From Thermosphaera aggregans (GTDB lineage Archaea; Thermoproteota; Thermoprotei_A; Sulfolobales; Desulfurococcaceae), in the NCBI RefSeq assembly GCF_014962245.1, contig NZ_CP063144.1:796582-860581 (forward strand): 64,000 nt of DNA. Direction: 5' to 3'. Both the position numbers and the translations under genes were made by a program. Positions 44,014-52,564 of this stretch are shown here, piece by piece (within the stretch, counting starts at the first letter, position 1; each line of letters opens with the position of its first letter). The notes below the pieces were generated by a model. The model did not search any database. It was not told the DNA's origin and saw nothing but the letters and a program-made list of their open reading frames with translations.

Positions 44014-45597
44014 ATGGAAATCACGGTGTTCAGGGTGGCGTTTAAAATTAGCGAGGAAAAAATTTACATCCCTGATTACTCAGGCATTGTCCAGGGCATT
44101 TTGGCGAAAATGATCGAGGAAGGGAGGATCTCAGGCAGGGTTCTAATTCACAAGGGCTTGATCACTGTTTTCGAACAGCTGTCAGCCCAGGGAAGAGCGG
44201 TTGGCATGACTGGTTTAGAGGAGATTCGGAGACTCAGGATGCTTCACGAGAAAGGTTTGATAACTATTGAGCTTATAGGGGATAAACCTAGGATGGGGCT
44301 CAAGGAAGAGGAGGTTATAGCTGATATTAACTACAACATAAGAGAGCATGCGAGAACCCTGGGCGCAATTCTTGTAACCGGCGACCCAGTCCAGTACAGA
44401 ATTGCCCAAGCCTATGGGTTGGAAACGCTATACGTGGCTCCTAAGGAAAAAACAAGGCTTGAGTTCGAGAAGTTTTTCGACGAGGACACCATGAGTGTTC
44501 ACCTTAAAGAAGGCGTTGAGCCGTTGGCTAAGAAGGGGAGGCCGGGCGAGTGGGCTTACTCTGTGCTGTCGGATAAGCCGTTAGGGAAGGAGGATATTGA
44601 GAGAATGGCTAATGAAATCATCGAGGAGTCTAGAAGGAGGAGTGACGCTTTCATTGAAATAGACAGGGTTGGTTCGACGATTATTCAGCTAGGAGAGTAC
44701 AGAATAGTTATCACGAGACCCCCGCTCAGCGATGGATGGGAGATAACTGCCGTGAAACCAGTTAGGAAGCTCCGGCTTGAAGAATATAATCTGCCGGAGG
44801 AGCTTGTGAAGAGGCTTGGAGAAAGGGCTGAGGGGATACTGATTGCTGGAGCCCCTGGAATGGGTAAGACGACTTTCGCTCAAGCCCTCGCAGAATACTA
44901 TATGAGGCAGGGTAAGGTTGTGAAAACTATTGAATCACCCAGGGACATGATCCTTCCCCCGAATATAACACAGTATAGTAAAAACTACGCGGATCTTGGG
45001 GAGTTACACGATATTCTCCTGCTCTCCAGACCCGACTATACGGTTTTCGACGAAATGAGGTATGATGAGGATTTCAAGCTTTTCGCTGATTTAAGACTAG
45101 CAGGTATCGGCATGATCGGCGTTGTACACGCAACCAGTCCTATTGATGCGATCCAGCGGTTCATAGGCAGGGTAGAGCTGGGCATGATCCCGTCTATCAT
45201 TGACACGGTGATTTTCATTAGAAAGGGCATAGTAGACAAGGTGTACGATGTGAGGATGACGGTTAAGCTTCCAACAGGGCTTAAGGAAGCCGAGCTCTCT
45301 AGGCCCGTGATCGAGGTAAGGGACTTCTTGACGGGTGAACTAGAGTATGAAATATACACTTTCGGCGAGCAAACAGTGGTGGTTCCAGTTAAAAAACTCA
45401 GAGGAAAGCCAAGCCTGCTCGACAGCATCATAGAGAATGTGAGGAAAATATTGCCTGACGCTGAAGTCTCGGTCGAAGACAACATGATCGTGGTTGCCAT
45501 TAGCAGGTCTATGTTGAAAAACTATAATAGAAGGGTGAAACGGCTAAGAAAGCTGGAGGAAAAGTACAACATCCCTATAAAGATAAAGATCACTTAA
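44014..45597 (+). CDS. PINA: PIN-domain ATPase with KH-type C terminus (Holliday junction branch migration)
   Basis: A 527-residue COG1855 protein. Residues 15-150 are a PIN nuclease-like domain (YIPDYSGIVQG, LIHKGLITVFEQL, ILVTGDPVQYRIA). Residues 225-430 form a secretion-type hexameric ATPase with Walker A IAGAPGMGKTTF near 277-288 and Walker B region DYTVFDEM near 340. The last 75 residues have a KH-like fold with a basic tail. Sulfolobus PINA forms hexamers that move Holliday junctions and bind the resolvase Hjc. A role in recombination repair is therefore likely. Whether the PIN domain here still cuts nucleic acid is unclear. It faces the phosphoesterase gene across 68 bases. Confidence 0.87.
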   Translation: MEITVFRVAFKISEEKIYIPDYSGIVQGILAKMIEEGRISGRVLIHKGLITVFEQLSAQGRAVGMTGLEEIRRLRMLHEKGLITIELIGDKPRMGLKEEEVIADINYNIREHARTLGAILVTGDPVQYRIAQAYGLETLYVAPKEKTRLEFEKFFDEDTMSVHLKEGVEPLAKKGRPGEWAYSVLSDKPLGKEDIERMANEIIEESRRRSDAFIEIDRVGSTIIQLGEYRIVITRPPLSDGWEITAVKPVRKLRLEEYNLPEELVKRLGERAEGILIAGAPGMGKTTFAQALAEYYMRQGKVVKTIESPRDMILPPNITQYSKNYADLGELHDILLLSRPDYTVFDEMRYDEDFKLFADLRLAGIGMIGVVHATSPIDAIQRFIGRVELGMIPSIIDTVIFIRKGIVDKVYDVRMTVKLPTGLKEAELSRPVIEVRDFLTGELEYEIYTFGEQTVVVPVKKLRGKPSLLDSIIENVRKILPDAEVSVEDNMIVVAISRSMLKNYNRRVKRLRKLEEKYNIPIKIKIT

Positions 45598-45682
45598 CGA
45601 TGTAATTCTTTACCAGTTTTCGCAATTTTCATGACAAATTCTTATATCTTAGATCTACGAAACTATTAATGAGAGGATTTAA

Positions 45683-47236
45683 ATGCCTTTTTTAATAGCC
45701 CTTGATGTTGGGACAAGCTCTGTAAAATCAATACTATTAGATGTTGAGAAAGCATTAGTAATCGGGAGGCATACAGAGTCGTTGAGAGTGTTATATCCCA
45801 GGAATGGTTGGGCCGAGCAGTCGCCTGATGAGATCTGGGAATCTATTGTTTCATCCATTAAAAATTTGCTTGAGGAAGCGGAGATTAACCGAGATGAAGT
45901 GAAAGGGATAAGCATTGATGCGCAAATGCTGGGAGTTGTTCCTGTTTCAAGAGACGGTGAAGCATTACATAATTTTCTAACATGGCTTGATACGCGAGGT
46001 GCTGGGGAACCATGGGAGCTTTTCACAGGCGTTTTCAAAATAAGCGGTTACAATCTATTGAAGCTTATAAAATACTTGAGGATAACTGGTGGGGCTCCGA
46101 GCAGAACCGGGAAAGACCCTATTTCTAAAATAGTTTGGTTTAGAAAGAACATGCCCGAACTTTACGAGAAGACTTGGAAGTTTCTTAACTATAACGGGTT
46201 CGTTGCTTTGAAATTAACCGGGAAGCCATCAATTAACGCTGACGAGGCTAATGTGACCTGGCTTGCAGATGTGAGGAGAGGTAAACTGGACTGGAGCGTA
46301 ACGATTTTGAAGGATTTAAAAATATCGTCGGAGAAACTCCCTCCTATTAGAGCGCCAACCGAGATAGTGGGGGGATTGAAGCCTGACGTTGCCGGGGAGC
46401 TCGGGTTATCTGAAAGTGTAAAAGTAGTTATTGGATCTGGGGATGTTGCAGCCACAGCCATAGGTTCAGGAGGCATAGGCGATCTTGAGACGCATTTATA
46501 CTTGGGGACAAGTGATTGGCTCGCTTCACACTTACCGAGGAGAAGGCTCGACATATTCCACGCTATAGGTACGATAATCAGCGCGATCCCGGGTAAGCAT
46601 TTATTGATCGCTGAGCAGGAGTGTGGTTGCTCAGTCCTAGACTACATCGTGACTCTTCTCTATGGGAAAGCGGATAAACAAGTGTTTGATGAAGTAGATA
46701 GAAACATCGGGTCTGTTGACCCTGCTTCAAACAAAATCCTATTCCTCCCATGGATGTTTGGAGAAAGAGTACCGATAGACGACCCCTATGTAAGAGGAGT
46801 GCTATACAATGTAAGCTTGAGCGATTCAAGGTTTCAAATACTAGAGGCAATAATGGAGGGTGTTGCATTGAACATTAAGTGGGCTCAAATATATTTCGAG
46901 AAGCTGCTCGGCGAGAGGATTCGAGTCTTAAATGCAGTGGGAGGCGGGGCCTTATGGGATTCTCTATGCCAATTAATAGCTGACGCCACGGGTGCAGAGG
47001 TGTGGAGGATGAGTACTTTGAGAGAAGCCTCGGCTATTGGAGCTGCTGTAATAGGGGTTAAAGCACTGGGTCTTGGAGAGTTTGAATATGTTAAGAAGAT
47101 CGCTAAACCCGAGAAAGTGTTTAAACCTAGGGAACCGTTAATCAGAGTGTTCAATGAAAAGCTTAAGCTCATGATAAACGTGTATAAGGCGAACAAAAGA
47201 TTTTTCAAACAGTTGAATACTGCATGCTCAGTTTAA
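45683..47236 (+). CDS. FGGY-family carbohydrate kinase (xylulokinase-like)
   Basis: A 517-residue FGGY kinase. The N-terminal phosphate motif is IALDVGTSSVKSILLDV; NGWAEQSPDEIWE and TWLDTRGAGEPWEL near residue 95 place a catalytic aspartate; the C-terminal family signature is NAVGGGALWDSLCQLIADATGAEV near 412-435. Relatives phosphorylate xylulose, ribulose, fuculose, glycerol or erythritol. It converges on a class II aldolase gene with 23 bases between the stops. Kinase plus class II aldolase suggests breakdown of a ketose through its 1-phosphate, but the pair is on opposite strands. The substrate is undetermined. Confidence 0.87.
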   Translation: MPFLIALDVGTSSVKSILLDVEKALVIGRHTESLRVLYPRNGWAEQSPDEIWESIVSSIKNLLEEAEINRDEVKGISIDAQMLGVVPVSRDGEALHNFLTWLDTRGAGEPWELFTGVFKISGYNLLKLIKYLRITGGAPSRTGKDPISKIVWFRKNMPELYEKTWKFLNYNGFVALKLTGKPSINADEANVTWLADVRRGKLDWSVTILKDLKISSEKLPPIRAPTEIVGGLKPDVAGELGLSESVKVVIGSGDVAATAIGSGGIGDLETHLYLGTSDWLASHLPRRRLDIFHAIGTIISAIPGKHLLIAEQECGCSVLDYIVTLLYGKADKQVFDEVDRNIGSVDPASNKILFLPWMFGERVPIDDPYVRGVLYNVSLSDSRFQILEAIMEGVALNIKWAQIYFEKLLGERIRVLNAVGGGALWDSLCQLIADATGAEVWRMSTLREASAIGAAVIGVKALGLGEFEYVKKIAKPEKVFKPREPLIRVFNEKLKLMINVYKANKRFFKQLNTACSV

Positions 47237-47259
47237 AACGGGCCTATCAATTGCGCGCA

Positions 47260-47904
47260 TCACTTTGTAATACCCATTCTCCTCTGGAATAATGCCTGCT
47301 GGAATTTCACTATTTCCTCGGGTAGAGTTGTCACCTTTCCTAGAATCCTAGCTAGAACGTAGATCTGGGCAACCCTCTCCACCACGGTTAAAACCTCGAC
47401 CGCCTCCTCTAGTTTTCTCCCGCAAGCTACTACCCCGTGGTTAGCAAGTATGGCCGCGCTTCTCTCTTTCAACGCTTTCACTACGTTTTCAGCAAGCTCT
47501 TCGCTTCCGAATGGAGCGTATTCAGCGACCCTGACCTCTCCACCAGTGTACATGATCATTTCCTCTATAACAGGGGGTAGCGGCTCCCTTGCTACTGCCA
47601 GCACGCTCGTGTACAGGCCGTGGGCATGTATGATAGCCCCTATGTAGGGGTACTCACGGTATATTGCAAGATGCATTGGCATTTCCACTGTTGGAGCTCG
47701 AGCCCCTTCTAATACTTCACCATCCATTGAAACTAGGAGAATGTCCTCAGGGGTCATTTCGGATTTAACTACCCCGCTAGGAGTTATTAGTAAACGATCT
47801 GCTCCTATCCTGACGCTGACATTTCCCGATCTCCCGTGGTTAAGACCTTTATCATCCAAATACTTCATTACCTCAACTATTTTCTTTTTCAAATCCTCGT
47901 GCAA
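47260..47904 (-). CDS. Class II aldolase/adducin-family protein (fuculose-1-phosphate aldolase-like)
   Basis: A 214-residue zinc aldolase of the FucA/AraD/MtnB family. Zinc ligands are H93 and H95 in IIHAHGLYTS and H156 in LANHGVVACG; the catalytic glutamate position is E74 in TVEMPMHLAIY. GLNHGRSGNVSVRIG and LLITPSGVVKSEMTPEDI are typical N-terminal segments. Members cleave fuculose- or rhamnulose-1-phosphate, epimerise ribulose-5-phosphate, or dehydrate methylthioribulose-1-phosphate (MtnB). Archaeal members also make lactaldehyde. The gene is divergent from an HTH regulator with a palindrome between them. Confidence 0.85.
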   Translation of the reverse strand: MHEDLKKKIVEVMKYLDDKGLNHGRSGNVSVRIGADRLLITPSGVVKSEMTPEDILLVSMDGEVLEGARAPTVEMPMHLAIYREYPYIGAIIHAHGLYTSVLAVAREPLPPVIEEMIMYTGGEVRVAEYAPFGSEELAENVVKALKERSAAILANHGVVACGRKLEEAVEVLTVVERVAQIYVLARILGKVTTLPEEIVKFQQALFQRRMGITK

Positions 47905-47935
47905 GAGAACACCATGAAGTAATATTCCTTATAAT

Positions 47936-47952
47936 CGTAAAAAGCTTTTACG
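47936..47952. promoter_or_regulatory. Palindromic operator candidate between aldolase and regulator genes
   Basis: CGTAAAAAGCTTTTACG has seven-base arms CGTAAAA and TTTTACG around a three-base centre. It lies in the 71-base gap between the two divergent starts (47904 and 47976) and overlaps the only TATA-like A/T runs for both directions. A TCAATT direct repeat follows at about 47954 and 47968. Confidence 0.5.
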
Positions 47953-47975
47953 TTTCAATTGTTAAATATCAATTA

Positions 47976-48722
47976 GTGGTTGAGATGGGTTTTTTGACAA
48001 GGTTTCAACAAAAGATACTTGAATGTTTAATCTCCTTAAGCGAGGATTATGGCAGGGCTGTTAAAAGTGAGGAGATCGCGGAAACATTAGGGGTGCATCC
48101 TGGAAGCGTTAGGAACGCTTTATCAGTGATGAGGATTCTGGGTTTTGTAGAGTCTAAGAGAGGGCCCTTCGGAGGCTATCTTCCAACAGGTAAGGCCATC
48201 AGCACCATTACTAGGAGGGACCGTTTGAGCGTGATGTTGTTAACCAGTGATGGAAGCTCTTTCAAAGTATCCTCGACAATAACGGCTTGCTTAACCGATA
48301 AAAACCTAACTCTCGAGATAAGGAACTTTACGCTTAAACCATTCATTAGAAAAGGCAATAGAGTAGTGGTTTGCCTCGGGAAATATTTCGTAGACGGTGT
48401 GATAGTGGATTCGGATAGGGTAGGGAGGAGAGTAGTAGTAATAGTGAAGAGGCTTGTTAAACCTAGGAGTCCCGTGCGAATTGATTCCTCCGAAAGTATT
48501 AGAGAATTACTACGCCAAATGTCTAAAAAGAAGGCTGAGTGCGCCCTAATATTCGATAAAGGCAGGCTTGTCGGGTACTTGTCAATTTTCAAGCTACTCA
48601 AACTTCTCAGTAATGGTCAGGATGTGAATACGGAGGCGGGACGAGTAGCTTTCAAGCCTCCATCCTCAAGAATGGCTCAACGTTTTCTTGAAGAAGGTTA
48701 TTGCTTGTTTGATGATGGTTGA
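47976..48722 (+). CDS. Winged-helix transcriptional regulator with a CBS-like C-terminal segment
   Basis: A 248-residue predicted regulator. Residues 5-65 form a winged helix (QKILECLISLSEDYGRAVKSEEIAETLGVHPGSVRNALSVMRILGFVES). The middle (80-160) is a beta-rich domain with basic patches, and residues 165-215 resemble one CBS motif (SIRELLRQMSKKKAECALIFDKGRLVGYLSI, quoted in part only as AECALIFDKGRLVGYLS). CBS modules often sense adenosine nucleotides. It is divergent from the aldolase gene and close to a 17-base palindrome, so it probably controls that gene and itself. GTG 47976 or ATG 47985 may start it. Confidence 0.75.
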   Translation: MVEMGFLTRFQQKILECLISLSEDYGRAVKSEEIAETLGVHPGSVRNALSVMRILGFVESKRGPFGGYLPTGKAISTITRRDRLSVMLLTSDGSSFKVSSTITACLTDKNLTLEIRNFTLKPFIRKGNRVVVCLGKYFVDGVIVDSDRVGRRVVVIVKRLVKPRSPVRIDSSESIRELLRQMSKKKAECALIFDKGRLVGYLSIFKLLKLLSNGQDVNTEAGRVAFKPPSSRMAQRFLEEGYCLFDDG

Positions 48723-48787
48723 GCTAAAGTAATTATCATTATAAATGTTTAATTATCTTACAGAAGACAATTCTGAATGGTGGTTGG

Positions 48788-50185
48788 TTGGAGCTTAAAC
48801 CCTCAGTTCTATCTGAAGAAGAAATTAGAGAGCTTCTCACAACCATCGACGAGATCACAGTCAAGGAGGCTAAGAAGGTTAATTTAACATCTCTCGAGGA
48901 AACAGTCCTTGTCAAGGGTGAGCCGGGCGGGTCAATCGTTTATGATTTGAAAGGGAGAAGGATAATTGACATGACTTCTCAAGCCTGGACTCTTAACGTA
49001 GGCTACTCTCACCCTGATGTGGTTTATGCAGCAGCTTTTCAAGCCAGCGTGTTAAACCATGTAAGATATGGTTTTCCAACTATTCCAAGGTTGAAACTTT
49101 TGCTGAAACTCAAGGAGATATATGGTTTTGAAAGGGTTGCGTTGAACACGCAGGGCGGGGGCTGGAGCATAGAGGTAGCATTGAAGCTGGCAATGATTAA
49201 CAAGCCAGGGGCAGATACATTTCTCGTAGCTTGGAGGAGCTATCACGGAAACAGCCTCGCGCTCACAACAGCTTCCCACCCGCTTCCAGGTTTAATCCGG
49301 TACAAGCTGTTCGGGGAGGAAAAATTTGTCAGATATCCCTACCCCTACTGCTACAGGTGTCCCTTCAAGATGAAATACCCTGAGTGTGCTGCAGACCCGT
49401 GTTTAAGCTTTGTTGAGAAAACGATAAAGTATGCTACTAAAGGAGTTAATTCTATCGGAGCCCTACTTATAGAGCCAGTTCAAGGGCCTGGAGGGGTTGT
49501 ACCAGCCCCGCCTGAATTTCTCAAGGGAATTATCGAACTAGGCGGGAAATACGGATTCTACATTATCTTCGACGAGGCGCAGACAGCTAATGGAAGAGTG
49601 GGAGCTTGGAGCGTTGCACATATTCACAATGTTAAACCGGACATGATGACGTTGACTAAAGGTCTGGGCGGCGGGTTCCCTGTGGGAGCAACTCTTGCTA
49701 AGGAGGGAATCAAGGGTTTAAGCTATCCTGAGGAGCATACAACATTCGGTGGTAACCCGGTCCCATATGCAGCGGCACTTGTAAATCTTCTTGTTATTGA
49801 AAAGTTAAACCTTGTTGAAAGAGCGAGGATTATGGGCGATTATGCTTTGAAGAGGTTGCTTGATATGAAGGAGAGGTTTGATCTTATCGGTGATGTGAGA
49901 GGTTATGGACTATATCTCGGGATAGACCTGGTTAAGAACAGGACTACCAGGGAACCTGCCTTAGAAGAGGCTGAAGAAGTTGTTAAGAAGGCGTTTGAGA
50001 AGGGAGCACTCTACGCTCTTGACATGCCAGATATTATTGGCGATGAAGTAACCATGAGGAACGTAATAAAGGTCAGGCCGCCATTAGTCATTAAAAAAGA
50101 AGAGTTAGATGAAGCCTTAAACATTTTAGAGGAGGCTTTAATAGAGGTAAGCGAAGAATACGGCTATGCTTTCACCAAAGCATAG
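48788..50185 (+). CDS. Class III (ornithine/GABA-type) PLP aminotransferase
   Basis: A 465-residue class III aminotransferase. IIDMTSQAWTLNVGYSHPDVV opens the family fold, YHGNSLALTTAS near 155 contains the substrate loop, and FYIIFDEAQTANGRVGAW near 255-272 carries the PLP-binding aspartate. The PLP lysine is in MMTLTKGLGGGFPVGA near residue 292, and HTTFGGNPVPYAAALV follows. A cysteine-rich insert (YPYCYRCPFKMKYPECAADPC) around 180-200 is unusual for GABA or ornithine transaminases and resembles a group of archaeal enzymes with broad amino-acid or racemase activity. TTG 48788 is the start with GGTGGTT upstream. The substrate is unknown. Confidence 0.87.
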   Translation: MELKPSVLSEEEIRELLTTIDEITVKEAKKVNLTSLEETVLVKGEPGGSIVYDLKGRRIIDMTSQAWTLNVGYSHPDVVYAAAFQASVLNHVRYGFPTIPRLKLLLKLKEIYGFERVALNTQGGGWSIEVALKLAMINKPGADTFLVAWRSYHGNSLALTTASHPLPGLIRYKLFGEEKFVRYPYPYCYRCPFKMKYPECAADPCLSFVEKTIKYATKGVNSIGALLIEPVQGPGGVVPAPPEFLKGIIELGGKYGFYIIFDEAQTANGRVGAWSVAHIHNVKPDMMTLTKGLGGGFPVGATLAKEGIKGLSYPEEHTTFGGNPVPYAAALVNLLVIEKLNLVERARIMGDYALKRLLDMKERFDLIGDVRGYGLYLGIDLVKNRTTREPALEEAEEVVKKAFEKGALYALDMPDIIGDEVTMRNVIKVRPPLVIKKEELDEALNILEEALIEVSEEYGYAFTKA

Positions 50186-50236
50186 TTTTTAAAATTTAAT
50201 ACTATTCACCCGCATATCCTCTCTGGGGTTAACGGT

Positions 50237-51241
50237 TTGCACGAGCTTAGGTGGAATCCTCTAATACGGCAGTGGATTATTGTCGCGGCTCATCGTGCCG
50301 TTAGGCCGTGGAGGCTTACTGATAAGGAAAGAGTCTCATGCCCGTTTTGCCCAGGCGCTCCCGAGCTCAAGGATTTGGCTTCATGGGATGTTGTGGTCTT
50401 GCCGAACAAATACCCTGCTCTCGTACCCCATCCGGGAAGTCCAGCTCAATATGGATCTCCCCTATATGTCTCCAGGGAAGCTAGGGGCGTCTCAGAAGTC
50501 ATAGTTGAGACACCGATGCATGAGGGGGATTTTCACACCTTGACGCTTTCGCATGTTTCGAAGGTGATGAAAGTGTTCAAGGAGGAGTTTGAAAAGCTTT
50601 CACGTCTCGAATATATTGAATACGTAGCCTTATTTCGTAATAAAGGAAGGGAGATAGGTGTTTCGCTCTCGCATCCTCATTCTCAAGTTTACGCTCTCCC
50701 TTTCATACCTCCTCGAGTAGCAAGCGAATTAGAGTCTTTCAAGGAATATTATGGAAAGCATGGAAGGTGCTTGATCTGCGATGTTGTAAGCCATGAGCAA
50801 GCGGTTAGGGAGAGGACGGTTTACGAGAACGAAGGGTTCATGATAATCCTGCCCTACTATGCTATGTGGCCTTACGAGCTACATGTATATCCTAAGAAGC
50901 ATGTTAAAGCAATAAGCGAGCTTTCCGAAGAGGATTTAAAACTATTAGCCGATGCTATTCGAGTTGCAACCGCTACGTATTCAAGATTGCTCAAGAAGGA
51001 TGCTCCCTACATTATGGTAATGCATAATCACCCTTCAAAAGGAGACTACCATTACCACTTCCACATAGAGTTTTACCAGCCCTACAGGGATCCTGAAAAG
51101 CTAAAGTACGCTGCAGGTATAGAGTGGGGGTATTGGGTCTTCACCTACGATGGTGTCCCGGAGGAAAGGGTTAAAGAGTTGCGCAAAGCCTGTGATGAAA
51201 TCCTGGAGGTCATTGGTGATACCTTTGGAAAATGTGCGTGA
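50237..51241 (+). CDS. galT: Galactose-1-phosphate uridylyltransferase
   Basis: A 334-residue HIT-superfamily GalT. The active-site H-P-H motif occurs in SHPHSQVYALPF near residue 140, with Ser in place of the usual Gly before Gln. Zinc-type pairs CPFC and CLIC are near residues 34 and 176, and NHPSKGDYHYHFHIEFYQP near 258-276 holds the second histidine cluster. It exchanges UMP between UDP-glucose and galactose-1-phosphate. TTG 50237 is the start. The galactokinase gene begins inside its last 26 bases, giving a coupled galT-galK pair of the Leloir pathway. Confidence 0.92.
   Translation: MHELRWNPLIRQWIIVAAHRAVRPWRLTDKERVSCPFCPGAPELKDLASWDVVVLPNKYPALVPHPGSPAQYGSPLYVSREARGVSEVIVETPMHEGDFHTLTLSHVSKVMKVFKEEFEKLSRLEYIEYVALFRNKGREIGVSLSHPHSQVYALPFIPPRVASELESFKEYYGKHGRCLICDVVSHEQAVRERTVYENEGFMIILPYYAMWPYELHVYPKKHVKAISELSEEDLKLLADAIRVATATYSRLLKKDAPYIMVMHNHPSKGDYHYHFHIEFYQPYRDPEKLKYAAGIEWGYWVFTYDGVPEERVKELRKACDEILEVIGDTFGKCA
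51205..51210 (+). promoter_or_regulatory. Ribosome-binding site fixing the galK GTG start
   Basis: GGAGGT within the galT coding end lies five bases before GTG 51216, and identifies that codon as the galactokinase start rather than the ATG further upstream at 51150. Confidence 0.8.
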
Positions 51242-52508
51242 AATCGTTGACTTCATATTTAGAAGACATGAAGGCCTTTACGGTGAAAAGCCCAAAGTTA
51301 TTGCTTCAGCCCCTGGAAGGCTGGATTTTTTAAACACTCACCAGGACTATAAAGGATTGCCCGTTGTATCTGTCGCTATAAATAAGAGAACTTATGTTGC
51401 TCTTTCGACTTCGAAAACCAGGTCGAAGGCTGTTTCGATCAATCTGTGTGATGAAGGGGTTGAGTGCGCAGACACGTTCAGCGCTAATAATCCTACACTT
51501 GTAGAGGAGGGCTGGTTTGGCGATTATATCAGGTCGGCTGTGAAAGCTCTTCGGATGAAGGGATACCTGATCGATGATTTCAACCTCACTATTTACAGTG
51601 AGATCCCTATAGGTTCGGGTTTAGCTAGCAGTGCAGCACTTCAAGTCTCATTAGTTGCAGGCCTTAACGCTTTGTTCAGGCTTGGCTTAGAGAGGAAGGA
51701 TATTGCCGAGATAGCATACCAGAGTGAGCACGATGTTATGGGTATTCCGTGCGGGAGGCTGGATCAATATGGTTCAGCCATGGGCGGAGTAACCTTGATT
51801 GAAACCAAACCTCCTTTCACCACTAAGACTCTTGTGAGAAAAGACATACTGTTCACAGTGCTTGATTCAGGCATAAGGCATTCCACAGGTAGCATCCATC
51901 CTGTGAGAATAAGTGAGCTGAAGCAAGGAGTCAGGGAGCTCCTGCTTCTCGATGACCTACCTGGAGATTTGAGAAACATGCTTAAGGAGGACATCTACGC
52001 TTTGGAGTGGGGTAGGCTAGACTACCAACGCATCGAGCCTTATCTCCACCGGATTAATAAGGTTTCCATGAAAAGAATAGTATTCACGTTTAAAATGCAT
52101 TATTCAACAATACTGGCTTTAAGACTCCTCGAAGACTCATCAAGTATTGATACAAGGGAAGAAGTGGAAGCGTTTTTACGGTCAGAGTGCGATGAGTGCT
52201 TAAGTAAAACCGGTTTGGAGGCAAACAGCTTTCTCAGACTCTTAGGCGGCTTAGTAAACTATCAGCACGTTCTACTACGCGATTTGTACGATGTCAGTCT
52301 ACCACGTTTGGAATTGATAAGAAGCAAGGCTCTTGAAGCAGGGTCTTACGGGGTGAAAATCTCTGGGGCTGGCTTAGGCGGATCCTTATTGGGATTAGTA
52401 GGCTCGGAAGAGCAAGCTATCAAAGTATTGAAACATACGAGTGGGTTGGTGAGGAGCGCGTGGATTGTTAGCGTGGATGAAGGGGTTAGAGTAGAGTTGG
52501 AACCATAA
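51216..52508 (+). CDS. galK: Galactokinase (GHMP family)
   Basis: A 430-residue GHMP kinase. The galactokinase signature is present in altered form as PGRLDFLNTHQDYKGLPVV, where GEHTDY reads NTHQDY. The ATP loop is PIGSGLASSAALQVS near residue 128 and the third GHMP motif is KISGAGLGGSLLGLV near 385. CGRLDQYGSAMGG supplies the catalytic aspartate. The substrate call rests on the overlap with galT; a related sugar-1-kinase cannot be excluded by sequence. The GTG start is fixed by GGAGGT five bases upstream. Product galactose-1-phosphate would feed GalT and the GalE-type epimerase at 61409. Confidence 0.87.
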   Translation: MIPLENVREIVDFIFRRHEGLYGEKPKVIASAPGRLDFLNTHQDYKGLPVVSVAINKRTYVALSTSKTRSKAVSINLCDEGVECADTFSANNPTLVEEGWFGDYIRSAVKALRMKGYLIDDFNLTIYSEIPIGSGLASSAALQVSLVAGLNALFRLGLERKDIAEIAYQSEHDVMGIPCGRLDQYGSAMGGVTLIETKPPFTTKTLVRKDILFTVLDSGIRHSTGSIHPVRISELKQGVRELLLLDDLPGDLRNMLKEDIYALEWGRLDYQRIEPYLHRINKVSMKRIVFTFKMHYSTILALRLLEDSSSIDTREEVEAFLRSECDECLSKTGLEANSFLRLLGGLVNYQHVLLRDLYDVSLPRLELIRSKALEAGSYGVKISGAGLGGSLLGLVGSEEQAIKVLKHTSGLVRSAWIVSVDEGVRVELEP

Positions 52509-52564
52509 AAAACAACCAGATTTAAGGACATATTTTCAGGCATTCTTAACCGCGCAAAACCACT

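Noticed and set aside
51150-51215. Upstream ATG start for galactokinase
   Set aside because: It would overlap galT by 92 bases and adds a non-conserved stretch, whereas GTG 51216 has GGAGGT five bases before it.
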